A stretch of 64,000 nucleotides of DNA from Effrenium voratum (GCA_963377175.1 CAUJNA010003788.1:200201-264200), one strand, 5' to 3'. Numbered from the stretch's first letter, positions 1 through 11,694 are shown. Program-made: numbers and translations. The notes: a model not told the origin generated them from the sequence alone.

Positions 1-925
1 AAAAGGCGATGAACCAGCAGCTGAGTTGCACTAGAGACGGGCCGCGTCTGCAGGAACAGATGCATTTAACATTTGGAGTCCCCGTTCTTGGTATGTTGTT
101 TCAATTTGTTGCTTGTTTGGTCCTGTTCATGTTTAGCGGGGGGCTACAAATTAAAATTGAGGACCCCTAAAGAATTTGCTGGCGTGCATGTGGATGCAAG
201 CGAGAAAGGCCACCCTTTGTCAGGGTTGCTCCAGACCCAAATCAAGCAAGGGTAGAACTTTTTGAATGATCCAATTCTGTCCGGCGGATCCGTTTCTAAA
301 GTTTGCAGATGCGAGCTGGCCAAGGCATTTGGCCACCGGCCTGTCTTCGGGCCTTTGCGGAGCTCTCACGACTTGGGCCACATGGATGGGTGAGGCGGGG
401 CGCGCAAATAGAGTTCACAAGCTCTCGGGGTAAAATGAGCTCATGATGAAGTCCCCTGGCTTGGGGTGTCTTTGTTTCAGTTTGTGAATCATAGTACAGG
501 AATTTGCCCCCCAAGAATTAGAACTGGATTGTGGGGTACCCTAAAGCCTAAAACTCAATCAAGGCATGATCAGACGGTATGCGTGGTATGATTCATTCAG
601 CCCCTCGGATTACGCCCCCAATAGATATGGAAGCTCTGAACAAATATGTCTAGCTGTCGTAGTTGTTGTTTCCAAAACCTGGAGGCGTCCTTGGTCCTAT
701 TGGACCCTATCTCCGATATTCTGGTTGGTTCCCCGAACTTGGCGAACCCTTTGATCATAGGGAAACCAAATGGCAACTGTTGCCCCTGGGCCTAGTTATA
801 TAACACCTGGTTGAAGTTGGTTTGAAGAGAAGCCCAGGAAGAAACTGAAGCCCCATTTAGATGCAACGCCCCAGTAAGGCAGCAGCCACAATGAAAACCT
901 GGGTTGCCTCAGGTTCAGTCCCAAC
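1..925. other. no recognised gene
   Basis: Mixed-composition sequence with only short random reading frames on both strands. I see no family motif, no repeat array and no splice-compatible exon here. Confidence 0.5.
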
Positions 926-981
926 CGTATGTGCGAAATGGTGTGGATTCTTCACCAGTTTGCGGAGGACTCCTACATCAG
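926..981 (+). CDS. possible short coding exon, unknown gene
   Basis: A short open stretch reads MCEMVWILHQFAEDSYIR and ends in CATCAG followed by GTTG, a normal donor context. The residue mix (W, H, F, D, Y in a plausible helix) and the donor suggest a real exon, but the family is not recognised and no adjoining exon could be joined in phase. It could be a chance frame; treat it as a weak candidate only. Confidence 0.22.
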
Positions 982-3192
982 GTTGTTCGGGCAATGAGTT
1001 GTACCCCGACAGTTTCCTCTTTTCGGGGAGGAGCGTAGCCCGGGAATTTCAGTTATGGATCTGTGATTTGCTTTGCCGGGAAGACTAGACAAATGGAACT
1101 GGGGACCAAATCACCCCTCCCTGATGGTGGAGGGATGATTGTATCTCCTGCATTTGCAGGCTTGCAGGGGGTCCGATTTTGTGACGAACCCGGAGCTTTA
1201 CCTGGCCTTTCTTTTGAGCGTCAGGAGTCTCTAGGGGTTGAGTCCCCATTCTCCTCAACTATCGTTCTTTTCGAACATGAGACGACCCCCTGGGATTTTG
1301 GTGGTCTGAAAAGCGGTTCCTTGGAAGGAATAAGGAAGTCACCCCCTAGTTGCTCTATTAGGTGATTGAATGGAGTAAGGCCCATATAAGCCTTGGCAAG
1401 CATCTTTGTTTTTGAACCAATAGAGTTCCTTGTATCTTCCTTTTTGGGGTGATTTCAAAACCACTTTCTGAACCATGTTAGATTGACTCCCGAAAGGGGA
1501 CGTATGGAACCATGACAAAAGTCAATGACACCCTTTGTCCTGGTGGGTTGACGAAAAATGAACAGCCCCAACAAGGGCTCCCTTTTTTCTACCGAATGAG
1601 TCTCTGGGAATGTGAATCTCTAATCCGTTACCTTCTAAGGAGGCTTTTTGACCCAAACGCCCCGAACATCTCCGGAACCATTTTCCTCGTGGGTTCTCTT
1701 GGCTCACGAGTTATCGCGTAGTCGCGTCCGAGGTTGCCTCTACCGTGGTAAACGGCAACATCTTCCAGGCTTTTGTGAGCGTGCCCTTTGGACGGGAAAA
1801 GCCGCGGGTCTCGGCGGGCCAAATTTGAACTGCGGAAAAGCCGTGGGTTTTCGGCATGGTAGTAAACGAGGAGAAATTGTCCACAACCATGTGCGAAGCG
1901 GGAGCGTGTGTGTATATCAAATAGGAAACCCTCCAAAACAAAATGGGTGTTTCCCTTGAATTTCCAGTAAAGCCACTCCAAAAAGGTGGCAGTGCAAATT
2001 GCTCGTGGTTGGGACCTCCAAACTTGCCCAAATGGTGTCCCTGAAACAGGCTGTTGTTCTTTTGGAGGCCCTTTTTGGTTTGCTTTCAAATCAAGATCAA
2101 GGGGAAGCCACACATGTTGGCAAATGGTTTCCTCATTTTCTCGCTTTGGATGGCCATCAACACCTTGGGGATTTGAGAAGGTAAGGAAGCCGGCCATGGC
2201 CCACCAGTCCAAGGGGTTGCCTAGAACGGGTAGCCCCAAGGCATTGGCAGTCCAAAGCGAATTGGTTAAACCCAAACGCCTTATGCTGCTTCAAGGGTTC
2301 CAAAGCCCTCCAAGCATATCGTCGCAAGCATGTGGACGCCTCGGAAACACGCCATGCATTTGATAACGAGGTCCCACATGGTCCCGAAAGGGGCCCATGC
2401 CCATGTATTCACAACCTGATCACCAGCAGTCAGTTCACTTTGTGTTTGGAGGGAGAAGTTTGCAAATCCCCACCACAGAAGCCTTCACTCGCATTAGGTA
2501 CAATCACCAGATTGCTACCAAGAAACGGACACACCCAAGCTCTGAATTCCAAACTTAAGGGACACCATGAAGAAAGGTTTGCATGGGAGTTGTCCTCAAA
2601 TGGTTTTGCAAGTGAAACCACAAGTTCAGAAAGAACTCTGTTTTGTGCTTGGTTGGACTTCAGGGGTCGGGGAGTTCCTTTGAATCCAACTTGCTGCCTG
2701 ACTTTGGTGCTGAGGCTCTGCATGTTTTGCGTGTCCATGGCCTCGTATCGCTGCTTCGGCTGCAGGGCAAAAACCCAAGTCCTCTCCAGCGCTGGCTGAC
2801 AAAAAGCGGGGGACAGAATGGTCTTTTTGAAAAGCGTCCAATGTCCCCTTTTTGCTTCCTGCGGCACTTAAACCTAGGGGTGGCCGAATTTCCAAAAAAA
2901 GAAACTCCTGGGTTTAAGTCTTCCTTGAGGGTTTTTCAAGGGGTTACTTTCATTCTCCTCCAGAAAGGTCTACTTGTGTGGCCTCATACTTCTGGCGGCC
3001 CATGTTGTGGAAGGATTCAGAAGGCTCCGGCGGCCTTGGTCAGACTTTGGCACGATGGCAGATGCGCCTACCATTCAGGCACATTAGCTTTGAGGCCGAT
3101 AGCGTCATTGGAGGCTCCAGCCTCCAGGCCTCCTGTCAATCCGAGTTAAGCGGCCGCTATCCACGCTCAGCCCCAGGTTTTGGCCACTTCTT

Positions 3193-3456
3193 GGCTGGCT
3201 GCGGAATGGAGGACGCAGGGCATTCTCCGCCTTGCGGGAGTGTGTGGAGATCAATCTGATCAATCTGGTGGTGTTCCTTGGGCATTCGCAGGGAGACAAC
3301 CCGCCCTTCCCTCAAATGTGTTTCGCGCAACTCATCAGTTTGCGGTTTTTTTAGCGCAAGCATGAGCAAGGTTGCCCAATGGACATGATTGAACCCGCAG
3401 CGGCTCACCAGCGCATGAAAGCTGATCAAGAAGTCATGGGAGCCTTGCTCGTTTAG
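3193..3456 (+). pseudogene. coding-like frame broken by one in-frame TAG
   Basis: One + frame reads through ALRECVEINLINLVVFLG and QMCFAQLISLRFF, meets a TAG at 3352-3354 directly after a run of seven T, and continues in the same frame as RKHEQGCPMDMIEPAAAHQR before a stop at 3454. Two protein-like halves in one frame suggest a decayed gene, a sequencing error in the T run, or a TTTTTTTAG splice acceptor. The minus strand is also open over part of this interval (3157-3429) and cannot be excluded as the true sense. Family not recognised. Confidence 0.28.
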
Positions 3457-3546
3457 CTGCTAGGGCTCAGTGCAATCCTCCAAAACAATCGTACACCGTA
3501 GACCCCGAATTCAGCACGACCCAAACCCATTGACGATTTAGCTGGA

Positions 3547-3750
3547 CTAGAACCGCTTTCTCAGTTGGGCAAGATGTTCTTTGACTTCTGATGGGTTCCC
3601 CAACATAAAACCGTCACAACAAGGGGTGTGCAGGAAGAGCCAAAATGCTTCGATGAGTACTGCGGGCTGCGGATCCTCTTTTCCAAAGAGGCACCGTTTG
3701 GGGAGCCAATGCCCGGGTTGTTCAAAATCCACCCCTAATCCTTGTGCCAC
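3547..3750. other. segment open and protein-like on both strands
   Basis: The minus strand reads 67 codons ending HLAQLRKRF, with a segment AVLIEAFWLFLHTPCCDGF. The plus strand over about 3632-3738 reads EEPKCFDEYCGLRILFSKEA after a GTGTGCAG acceptor. Both look protein-like, so the strand cannot be decided from sequence alone. No family is recognised. Confidence 0.2.
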
Positions 3751-4057
3751 ATAGTAGTGTTTTTGTTGTGGTGTGCATCTACGGATTGTGGATTATGGAT
3801 TCGGGTTCCCCCCCAAACACCTTGAACACTCCAAAAAGATGCCAGAAGTTCACATTGTTTTTCGCAGCCTTTTTTGGGATCCTGGTGTCATTGGGTGCTG
3901 CCTTGGGGGATGCCCCAAGGTTCATCGTTTTGTTGTTGAGTCTTGTTGTCTCTGCAAGAAATTGTTCACCTGACAAGAATTTGTTCACCTGACAAAGGTG
4001 TATATATATATATAAGCGACTGCCTTTACTCACAGACGATATACAGTAAAAGCCGGG

Positions 4058-4293
4058 CTACTGGGTTGGCCAATGCAGGGATTTGGGTAGTGCTCCATAG
4101 CCCAAGTTCAAGCAACGCCCGCTTGGAGGCCCCCCAGCCTTTTGAGACTTCAGCAAAGCCCCTCACCGATTTTGTTTGGGGTAAACAGAGCGGACTCTTG
4201 TGGGTGGCCCCGGCCAAAAATGCGCTCCGGAGGAATGCTCAGAACCCTGTTTCAAGGAGATGTACTGGGCAGGCTTGTGCCTGTGAGCATGCC
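4058..4293. repeat. 236-bp dispersed repeat, copy 1
   Basis: This segment recurs almost without change at 49208-49443 in the same orientation. I find one difference (ctgGgttggcc versus ctgAgttggcc). Similarity stops abruptly at both ends: after gtgagcatgcc this copy continues aaagcaatt, the other cacgtgaac. Near identity 45 kb apart implies a recent copy event. There is no clear terminal inverted repeat or target duplication, so the class of element is unknown. Confidence 0.85.
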
Positions 4294-4354
4294 AAAGCAA
4301 TTTTGGGGTCAGATACTGAGCACCCCAAACGAGTGACATGCAGGTGGTCGAGAT

Positions 4355-4442
4355 CACACACACACACACACACGTGCGTGGGTTTTGCGGGGGAGGTGCA
4401 TATACTGTGTATATATATATATAGATTATATATATATACATA
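4355..4442. repeat. CA and AT microsatellites
   Basis: A (CA)n run at about 4356-4374 is followed by alternating AT at 4408-4442. Similar short AT runs lie at 4000-4014, 5905-5932, 7148-7172, 10162-10180 and 15122-15138. Confidence 0.8.
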
Positions 4443-5419
4443 TAGAGGAGCTGCGGTAGTTATTTCCTACGCGGCCAGGTTTTCCCACCTCGTTCCCCAA
4501 TTCTGCACCCTTATGGATTCATTGACCCCGGTTTCCACTGCTGCTGATGTAAGGGAAGTCAGGTCGTTTTACGCGGATGTTACCAGAAGTGCGCTCATTT
4601 CACAATGTTGGCAGACTTGCGCAGACGATTCATTTGCGTCTACTTTCTGAAAATAATATTTGTGGCATTCCTTGATCCGTTCCAATCGTTTCATACATAT
4701 GATGGTAATAAACTGCATCTATTTCAACACAAGTTCATTTGAACAAACCATCATCTTGCATACCTACATCTGAAGTCTTCAAAGATGTCAAGCAAGCAAC
4801 AATAATACACCTGCTTTCAAATACACATCGTCGTGATGTTCTCTTCTCTCAGATTTTAATCTCGAAGTGTGTCAATATTAGTGTTGCTTTTATAGTCTTG
4901 ACCACCAAAGTTATCCTCGCTCAATTGACCAAAAAGCATCGCTGTGAGGGTACCGGCGCAAGGGGATCGAAATCAATGCAAATGCCTGTTCTGCATCACC
5001 GACGCATCTTCGATTTATCATCTCAACCGACGTGCAAATCCTCTTTGCTTGTCAACTTGCAGACCTGTGTCAATACCAAAATATTTGCTGCGCATCTTAG
5101 CTCTCATCTCAACTCATTTGCAAATCCCCTTCGTTTGTTTGTCAGCTCACAAACCTTGACCAATACCAAAGCAACTGCTCGCATCTTATATGCCTTGACC
5201 TGTTTGCTAAGACGATAATTTCCCTAAACGAAATCTTTTCTGCACAAAACCAGCTAAAGATAATGCAAAACACTGGTATTTACAGTGTTTTTCAATGTCC
5301 AAGGGTTGGTGTGGATTTCTTTAAGTTATTGTTGAAAGAGTCAGCTCTCCAATCTCCATATGCTGAACAATCGACTGTATTTACAGGAATGACTGAAAGC
5401 GGACGCTCAAAGCCGGTTG

Positions 5420-5760
5420 AAGCGCTTTTGGATCGGGGATTCAAGATTCGAGATTCCCAAGACTCTAAATCTTGAATCTTGCTTCCAGTATGGGGCACCC
5501 AAAACGCGATAAACCGCTTTAAAGCACTTTTGCATCTAAGATTCAAGATTCCCAGGACCCTAAATCTTGAATCCAGTATGGGGCACCCAAAATGCGCTAA
5601 GCTCATGATTCAACTTTCAACAGCTAGACTCCTGGAATATTGAAACCTAAATCTTAGATCCAAAAGCTCTTTGGGGGCCCCATACTGGGTTCAAGATCTA
5701 GAGACCTGAGAATCTTCATTCTTGAATTATAGATCCAAAAGCGCTTTAAAGTTTTCTGGC
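5420..5760. repeat. palindromic repeat cluster (two direct, one inverted unit)
   Basis: Two tandem units at about 5425-5507 and 5511-5592 share GATTCAAGATTC...AAATCTTGAATC followed by CCAGTATGGGGCACCCAAA. A third, inverted unit at about 5660-5752 carries the complement (CCCATACTGG...GATCCAAAAGCGC). Each unit is itself a near palindrome, so this stretch could form nested hairpins. Confidence 0.7.
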
Positions 5761-5966
5761 TGGATACAGACACAGTCAATTGTGTACTGCGTGCGCAGTT
5801 AGATGCCCAGATGTAGGGTGTCTGAAAGCTGGTGGACATCACCCAAAAGTATTGTAAATACTGTCAAACTCTCTTGTTTTTGTTTAATACTTTGTGGAGC
5901 GGGGGGGGTCATATATGTATATATATATATATGTCTGCATGTATTTGCCTTTGTATGGGATAGTTT

Positions 5967-6012
5967 CCATTTGGATTCCCTTTACACAAACCCAAAAAGG
6001 GTACCCCCCAAA
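5967..6012. repeat. short dispersed hairpin, family A
   Basis: A stem-loop-like segment, ATTTGGATTCCCTTTACACA followed by AACCCAAAAAGGG. Related segments occur at many other places in the window (see the finding on dispersed hairpins). The arms pair imperfectly around a CCCTTT core. Confidence 0.45.
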
Positions 6013-6053
6013 CAAGACACGCTCATTTGGCATGTATTTGTTGTTTGCTTGCA

Positions 6054-6226
6054 GCGTTTGCTGCAGCGTGCACCGCTGTGCCCGTGCTGAAGAGTATGCT
6101 GAGCGCGATCGCCACACTTTGCAGGTGGACTCTGTTGAAGAGGGTGGCTCCACGAGCGATTCTGACGCGGATGGTGAAGAGCAACTTTGCTGCTGTAGAT
6201 GCGCACGTGTCAAAACAGGGAGGGGG
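6054..6226 (+). CDS. possible exon with acidic/serine-rich tail
   Basis: After an acceptor ttgcttgcag, one frame reads ARAEEYAERDRHTLQVDSVE and then a serine/aspartate stretch GGSTSDSDADGEEQ before a cysteine cluster CCCRCARV. GC content is higher than the AT-rich flanks, typical of exons in this window. A second frame is also open, so the reading is uncertain and no family is recognised. Confidence 0.3.
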
Positions 6227-6514
6227 TAACAAAAATGTGATCTCTCCTGTTTTGCCTTAAACCAAAGCAAGACAGGTACCCTGAAAAAGTTGAAGCACAA
6301 GAAGTTGAAGCACACAACTGCGTCTAGATCAAAGTCATGGATTGTTGACTCGTAGGATGGGCGGGGCAGGGCAGGTGGGGAGTCATAGTCGCGTTCGAAG
6401 CAAGGTCTATTGAGCAAAAGTGGATTGCCCTGGTTGATCATGGTGTTCAATGGCAAATACACAGTCAGACGTTTGACATGATGTTCTTTGCCTGGGCAAA
6501 GCAACGAAAGCAGT

Positions 6515-6682
6515 AAACAACCACCCACACACACGCAGACAAACACGCACTGACAACAACAACACAACAAAGAACATAGTGCCACACGCACACACACCAC
6601 ACAAGCACCCAACACCGCAAACAAACACACACACACAAACAAACAAACAAACAAACAAACGAACGAACGAACGAACGAACGA

Positions 6683-6714
<32 letters not shown>

Positions 6715-6845
6715 ACAAACAAAAACACAAACAAGCACAAAAACACAAAAACACAAACACAAACAGAGTCACACGCAACAGGCGATCCACATAACCACAA
6801 GAGCAATATGCGCGCACACACACACATTACACACACACACACTTA
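6515..6845. repeat. compound CA / CAAA / CGAA / CAAG microsatellite
   Basis: A run of CA-rich DNA grades into (CAAA)n at about 6636-6660, (CGAA)n at 6660-6684 and (CAAG)n at 6685-6712, then back to CA repeats. The successive tetranucleotides differ by one base, as expected if one unit mutated and re-expanded. Long frames across it (for example FVCLFVCLF on the minus strand) are translations of the repeat, not genes. Confidence 0.9.
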
Positions 6846-6934
6846 GACAAGCCTGAGAAATACAACATGATGCTTGTTTTGTGTGCGTGTGTGGTTGTGC
6901 AGGTCGTGGTTGTGCAGGTCCGGGTGTCTTTTTG

Positions 6935-7062
6935 AGTGAGTATGTGTGTGTGTGTATGGTTGATGTGTAAATGCGGGCGTTGCTGTGGGTGTGGGTGTGA
7001 GTGTGAGTGTGGGTGGGGGTGTGCGCATTTTGTGTTTGTGCGTGCGTGTGTATATATACATA
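6935..7062. repeat. GT-rich microsatellite
   Basis: Degenerate (TG)n and GTGGGTGTGAG repeats. They mirror, on the other strand, the CA-rich block just upstream at 6515-6845. Confidence 0.8.
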
Positions 7063-7609
7063 TGAGAGAAAGAGAGAGTATACAATGTAAAAAACACATA
7101 ATAGTTTTTTTTGTGTTTATAGAACATACGTGTACAATGATACTCATATAATATATATATATATATATATGTCTGCTTTCCGCAAGAGATCCTTGGCAGA
7201 GTTGCCAACAGCAGCGTTCGGTTCAGAGGCCCCCACAAAACAACAGGAGATCGTACGCAAGCCAAATCTCGCAATTTGTGCTGGCGTTGGGTTAAAAGCT
7301 ACAACTTACAAGGCCTGAATAATTCGATCGTAATGTGTGTAGTACTTCAGCCCTTCTGTTACACCTTTGAATCCGGGCCTGGGTGCATCATGGCTGCTAA
7401 AATGCATACAGTGCCTGCGTTTCGTGCATAGGAGCAAGACAAACCCAAGCACCTCTGCAGAGGTACGGACAGATGGGCCCGGGTGGCTAGGATCAGCGCT
7501 CGTCGAACACACGGAAAGCTCATGGGAAACCCACCAGAAGAAGGGAAATGGCACCTTTCGATGAAGCCCTGATGTTTGGAGAATAAAACCACACTGCGAG
7601 ATGGATTTT

Positions 7610-7768
7610 GTCCATGGACGTGAAAACCAAGAAGGGATATCAAGGGAAGCTGACCTCAACTTGAGGCACGAGGAGTGGGGCCTGCAGGTGGATGTGCCCT
7701 CAACCTGGAGAGAGACGCCGAGAGAGGCGGGCGCGAGTGATGGTCCAAGAAGGGGGGCTGTTTCAAGG
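7610..7768 (+). CDS. possible exon upstream of the FEX-like gene
   Basis: A + frame reads READLNLRHEEWGLQVDVP and then PSTWRETPREAGASDGP, ending at TTTCAAG followed by GTACG, a strong GT donor. It lies about 470 bp upstream of the first FEX-like exon on the same strand and could be its N-terminal part. Other frames are also open, so this is weak. Confidence 0.25.
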
Positions 7769-8241
7769 TACGTTAAGGGAAGCTTTAAAGCAAAACCACC
7801 CTGTTTGTGGTGACCCCATCTTGAGACACAGCCCTATGGATGGACAACTTCCTGCACCAGTGGACCATGGACAGACGAAACCTTGTGAATATGAATAGAC
7901 CACCTAACAACTGATCAAAAGTATGGGTTTGCAGCTTTCATCTTCGCGGTGTCGGCGGCCTTGCAAAAGCAGGTCCACACATCGCTCAGTGTCAATTCTC
8001 TCTGTTTGTTTCTCTCAGGGTTTCGACTGTGGTGCTTTTGGGCACAACCCACCTCACACCAGCTGGTGGTTTATTCGAACATTTCTGGGTTTCGTCCAAA
8101 GGTGGTTCGAGGTGCATTTTGTCTATCAACAGTATGGCTCAATTTGGGTTGGAGTCAACATAGGGGGAACGTCCAAAAGGGAGGGTCTCCTCTTGGTTTC
8201 CCTTAAAACACACACTTAGACTTCGCTTTTCCTGTTGGTAG

Positions 8242-8435
8242 ATCGACAGATCGGCTCGAAGCCGCCGAGGAGGTTTTCTTGAGCAGCGCTGTGCATTGGG
8301 CCATCGTGGGAATCGCCTTTGCTTTCGTCGCCACGCGACTTGGCGAGTCGCCTTCGATCGGTCCGCTCAGTGGAAGATCCGCTCGGTTTGGGGAGAGTCG
8401 ATCGCAACTTCTGTTTGAACACTGCTCCAACATGT
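8242..8435 (+). CDS. FEX-like exon: first membrane segment
   Basis: Opens after a TTGGTAG acceptor and reads RLEAAEEVFLSSAVHWAIVG and on through a hydrophobic helix to TRLGESPS. GC-rich third positions mark it as coding. The end near SNM is approximate; the frame closes at a TGA at 8450. Confidence 0.5.
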
Positions 8436-11298
8436 TCCACATGGTGGATTGATGTGTTCCCAAACAATGTCCCATTTCCCAAAATGGACACATAGGGCTG
8501 CTTGAATTTCCGTGGAAACCGTCGCATTGAATCAGTCATGGGGATGGTCCATTTCAGTATCGCTTCACTCCAACTGAGGTGCAGCAAACATTTCCTCCGT
8601 TTGGGGTTCAGGTCTAGGCGGAACTCTGCAAATCTTCCACAAAGCAAGGGGACGGCCCTATTTGGTTGTTTTCCTCTTGGGAGCAAATAGATTTGCCACA
8701 GAGCTATGAGTTGTGGCCTTCCGAGAGTCTTGTTTGGGGGTGGTTTCCTGGGACCAATCCGAAGGTTGCCCGATTTTGACACGTTCCCATTTGGGCAGTC
8801 GCTGTGAGGTTTCTGGGAGTCGCTGCAGGCAAGGAGCCTTTGCCATGTGTTTGCGAAGGGTTTTTGACCCTTGCTCGGAAGTCTGGCTTTGTTGTGTGAT
8901 GATCCTGTCTTGTAAGGCCGTTAGAAAAACACATCCGGACTGACATGACAGTATACCAGGTAAGCAAACAAACAAACTGGCAACGTGAGGAAACAACGGC
9001 ACCACCGGAGACATGCGCGCAGATACGTAGCCAGTTTGCAATGAGTGCTGCGTTCTGTTTGCAGGTTACAGATACTACGCAGGTCTGCTGGATTTGGCCA
9101 TGGGGCCATTCGGAGCACTTCTTAGATGGTGGTGTGGAGCTTAGGGCTTGCACTGTGCCTTATGCTCGTATTTTAAGGGAGCAAAAGTGCTCTGTCATCG
9201 CCTGCCTTCAGCTCGATAGCGCAGGTTGTCGCTATTCAACAAGCACACAGCTCCGACTGGCGCTGAGTTTGTCTCGAAGAGGTCTTCCCTTTTTTGAGTT
9301 GAAGTCCAACACCGTTTGATTTTTGGTGTTCGATATTTTATGAAGAGCCACGAGCGTGTCACAAGGAGATGGGGTGTTGTGGAGCTTGCGATCCCACCCA
9401 AATGTCTGGGATTGTAGCTCAAAGACCGCATTCATGTTTTTTTGTTTCTTCCTCGATTCGGGGACAAGCTACCCAAGTGCTTGTGTTGCCTTGCTTTGCG
9501 TGCTAAGCTCCTTGCAGCGAGCGAATCTGACCGAGATTTCCCTGCTTCACCCTGATCGCGAATACTCTGGGCTGCTTGTGCAATGCCTTAGCAGGCGTTT
9601 ACTCAGCAGCTTGCATTGCAGGGCAGGGCCTGAGCTTGTTTGGGTGCTATTTGAAGCCAACCACTTCTGAGAATCCTCAGTTTGACAGCCATTTGGCTTG
9701 GGATGTCGGGATAAGGGAGGGAGACGGAGAGAGAGCCAGTTTCAGTCGCATCTGTGTTCCCTTCTTCCAGTTCCGCATGCGAAGGCACATTGTCTCCAAG
9801 GAACAAACACACGGCAGTGTAAGTCAGTGTAAGTTGTCGAAAGGTGCAGAATGCCAAGATCTAAAATGGCTGTGACCACAGGCGTTTGCGAGTTTGTGAA
9901 TTGGCAGTTGATCTTACGGGGGGTGAGTTGCGCAAGCCGTTGATGGTGTGTATTTTGAAAAGTGAAAAACATTTTAGATCCACCATAGTCGGTAACTAAC
10001 AACTTGGATCAGCAATGTTTTGCAAATAGGTGCGACAACGTGCTGTAGATCATTTGAGCCACGCTCAGAATCGAAACCTAGGTACATGAAAGTTGCAACA
10101 ATTGGGCACAGGTCCAATCATGCATATATCTAAATTCGTAAATTATGTTATCAATGTGCAACATATATATATATATATAAGAACCCAAAATGTAAAACTG
10201 AGATGCAAATCGTTTGTTATATTGCATAGAAACGTTTTTGAAGTTCTAGAAGCGTTTTCAAACACAGTTGTGAAATATAACTCCGTTTTTTTCAAAAAGA
10301 AATGAACAAAGCCATAAATTGTGTGGTTTATTCTGTTTACAACACTTCATTTGGACGTATAGTTAAATTGTTCAGTACAGTTGAGTTTGGCCGGCCTTCT
10401 GACCCTCACATGGCGTTTGAAAGGCTTCCTCAGAGTATGATCATGACAGTGTTTACCCCGGAGATATAATCAAGACTAGTTTCACCATCGTAGATCCAAT
10501 GTTTTAGTTGCCTTGTCCCATGATGAAATATGTTCAAACAAATCAGCCCCGGTGGACTCAACAGGAGGTTGTTAACGCAATCATGGTTCAATTATGTTTC
10601 AACAGGGGGTTGGCCCATCCCTGTTGCTTAGCCACGGCTCAGGTCAGAGTCGATGATGACTCCCTGGCCCGGTCCGCCTTGACTGCTGTGAGCACGGGCT
10701 TCGCCGGCAGCCTCTCCACAGTGTCTTCGCTGATGTCTCCAAACGTCTATCTACCCAGTAAGGTTGACGCGCAACATCCTGTACCAGCAATGTGGACCCT
10801 CCTGGTATGGGTCCATGAAAGCCATGAAAGTGGTTGCATTTTTGAGGGTAAATAGATATGCTTTGAGGCTGGGTTTTCCTTTACACCATAAGCCAAAATA
10901 TTGAAATTTGGATCATTGTAATGGACCCGGTAGTGCAGATTTAACCTTGTGTTGTTGGGGGTATCGTCCGTAGCAGGGGAGGTTTGAGCAGCCCTCACAC
11001 GGGAGTGGGCGTAACGTTTCGTTCTTGGACGGGGGTGCTATGTGGTGCGTCTTTTGTTTCGGGGCACCCACCGTCCACTTTGAGGCACTTTGAGGGGGCC
11101 GAGCAAAGCTCAAGTGGAGCAGACCTCTGTTTGGCAAAAGGAGGCGAGGAGAACGCATGTTGGGACATACCCATGTGATGGACACTGTGTCTCATCATTG
11201 ACTAGGGAGCTGCTTGGATACATGGTTTTAAGAGGACGCCAGCAAGGGCCCTCTTATCAATGTCGGTCCTTAAGTTTGAGGCACGACTATACGAGCGT

Positions 11299-11334
<36 letters not shown>

Positions 11335-11694
11335 AAGGAAGCTACGCTGGCACGGTTTGACTAGCACATCTCGGGGTGCAAATGCCGATGCATGAACTGC
11401 GCAGCACGCGGGTGCTTTCCAAAGTACGAGACCCTTCGAAATTGTTGATTTCCGTTCGGTCTCTATTTGGAGTCCCCCACAAAACCGGCGCAAGCACCAA
11501 GAAGAGACCCCGCCCAGTCACCATATCTGTTTGAGCCAACCACGCACCGTTCAACTTTTGGGAAGTGTTACAAGAGACAAGAGCAAAGTTGAATTTCTAT
11601 TGGGGTGTTGGTGTCGCTTTCCAGTTTGTCGCCCAGGTGTCCACCTTGGTGAGCGAGTTGCGCAGTGACACCTTGGGCGGCCTTCGTGTGCGTA
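8242..11694 (+). CDS. fluoride channel/exporter, FEX/CrcB-like (multi-exon, ends not found)
   Basis: FEX proteins are membrane channels that let fluoride leave the cell; eukaryotic forms fuse two CrcB-like repeats. Exons seen in order: about 8242-8435 (hydrophobic AVHWAIVGIAFAFVATRL, ending near CSNM), about 9065-9141 (GLLDLAMGPFGALLRWW, like the family's G-G-[AL]-LR-W start of a repeat), about 9536-9605 (FPCFTLIANTLGCLCNALAG, like GT-x-x-x-N-x-x-G), 10643-10720 (ALTAVSTGFAGSLST) and 11637-11694 (VSTLVSELRSDTLGGLR). The last two join in phase across a GT-AG intron to give the family's G-F-x-G-[GS]-x-[ST]-T-x-S-T signature. The first CrcB repeat's GxFxMG part, the start codon and the C-terminus were not located. 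The order of motifs, not any one of them, supports the call. Confidence 0.6.
9065..9141 (+). CDS. FEX-like exon: GxxGALLRW motif
   Basis: Follows a CTGTTTGCAG acceptor. It reads YYAGLLDLAMGPFGALLRWW and then CGA before a TAG, so the donor lies before 9142. The GALLRW block corresponds to the conserved glycine-arginine start of a CrcB repeat. Confidence 0.55.
9536..9605 (+). CDS. FEX-like exon: ANTLGC pore asparagine motif
   Basis: Reads FPCFTLIANTLGCLCNALAG. The N followed by T-L-G corresponds to the conserved asparagine of CrcB/FEX proteins. The 3' end is approximate; the frame stays open beyond it. Confidence 0.5.
10643..10720 (+). CDS. FEX-like exon: GFAGSLST
   Basis: Bounded by GGCTCAG and by ACA followed by GTGTCT. 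It reads VRVDDDSLARSALTAV then STGFAGSLST. The phase-0 end joins exactly to the GTGTCC start of the exon at 11637, and GTGTC is repeated at both splice sites. Confidence 0.6.
11296..11336. repeat. GT microsatellite inside a FEX-like intron
   Basis: About 20 GT units, lying in the 916-bp intron between the last two FEX-like exons seen. Confidence 0.9.
11637..11694 (+). CDS. FEX-like exon: VSTLVSELR
   Basis: Starts after TCGCCCAG and continues the signature from the previous exon (SLST + VSTLVSELR). The donor is within CTTCGTGTGCG, so the end is uncertain by a few bases. Confidence 0.55.
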
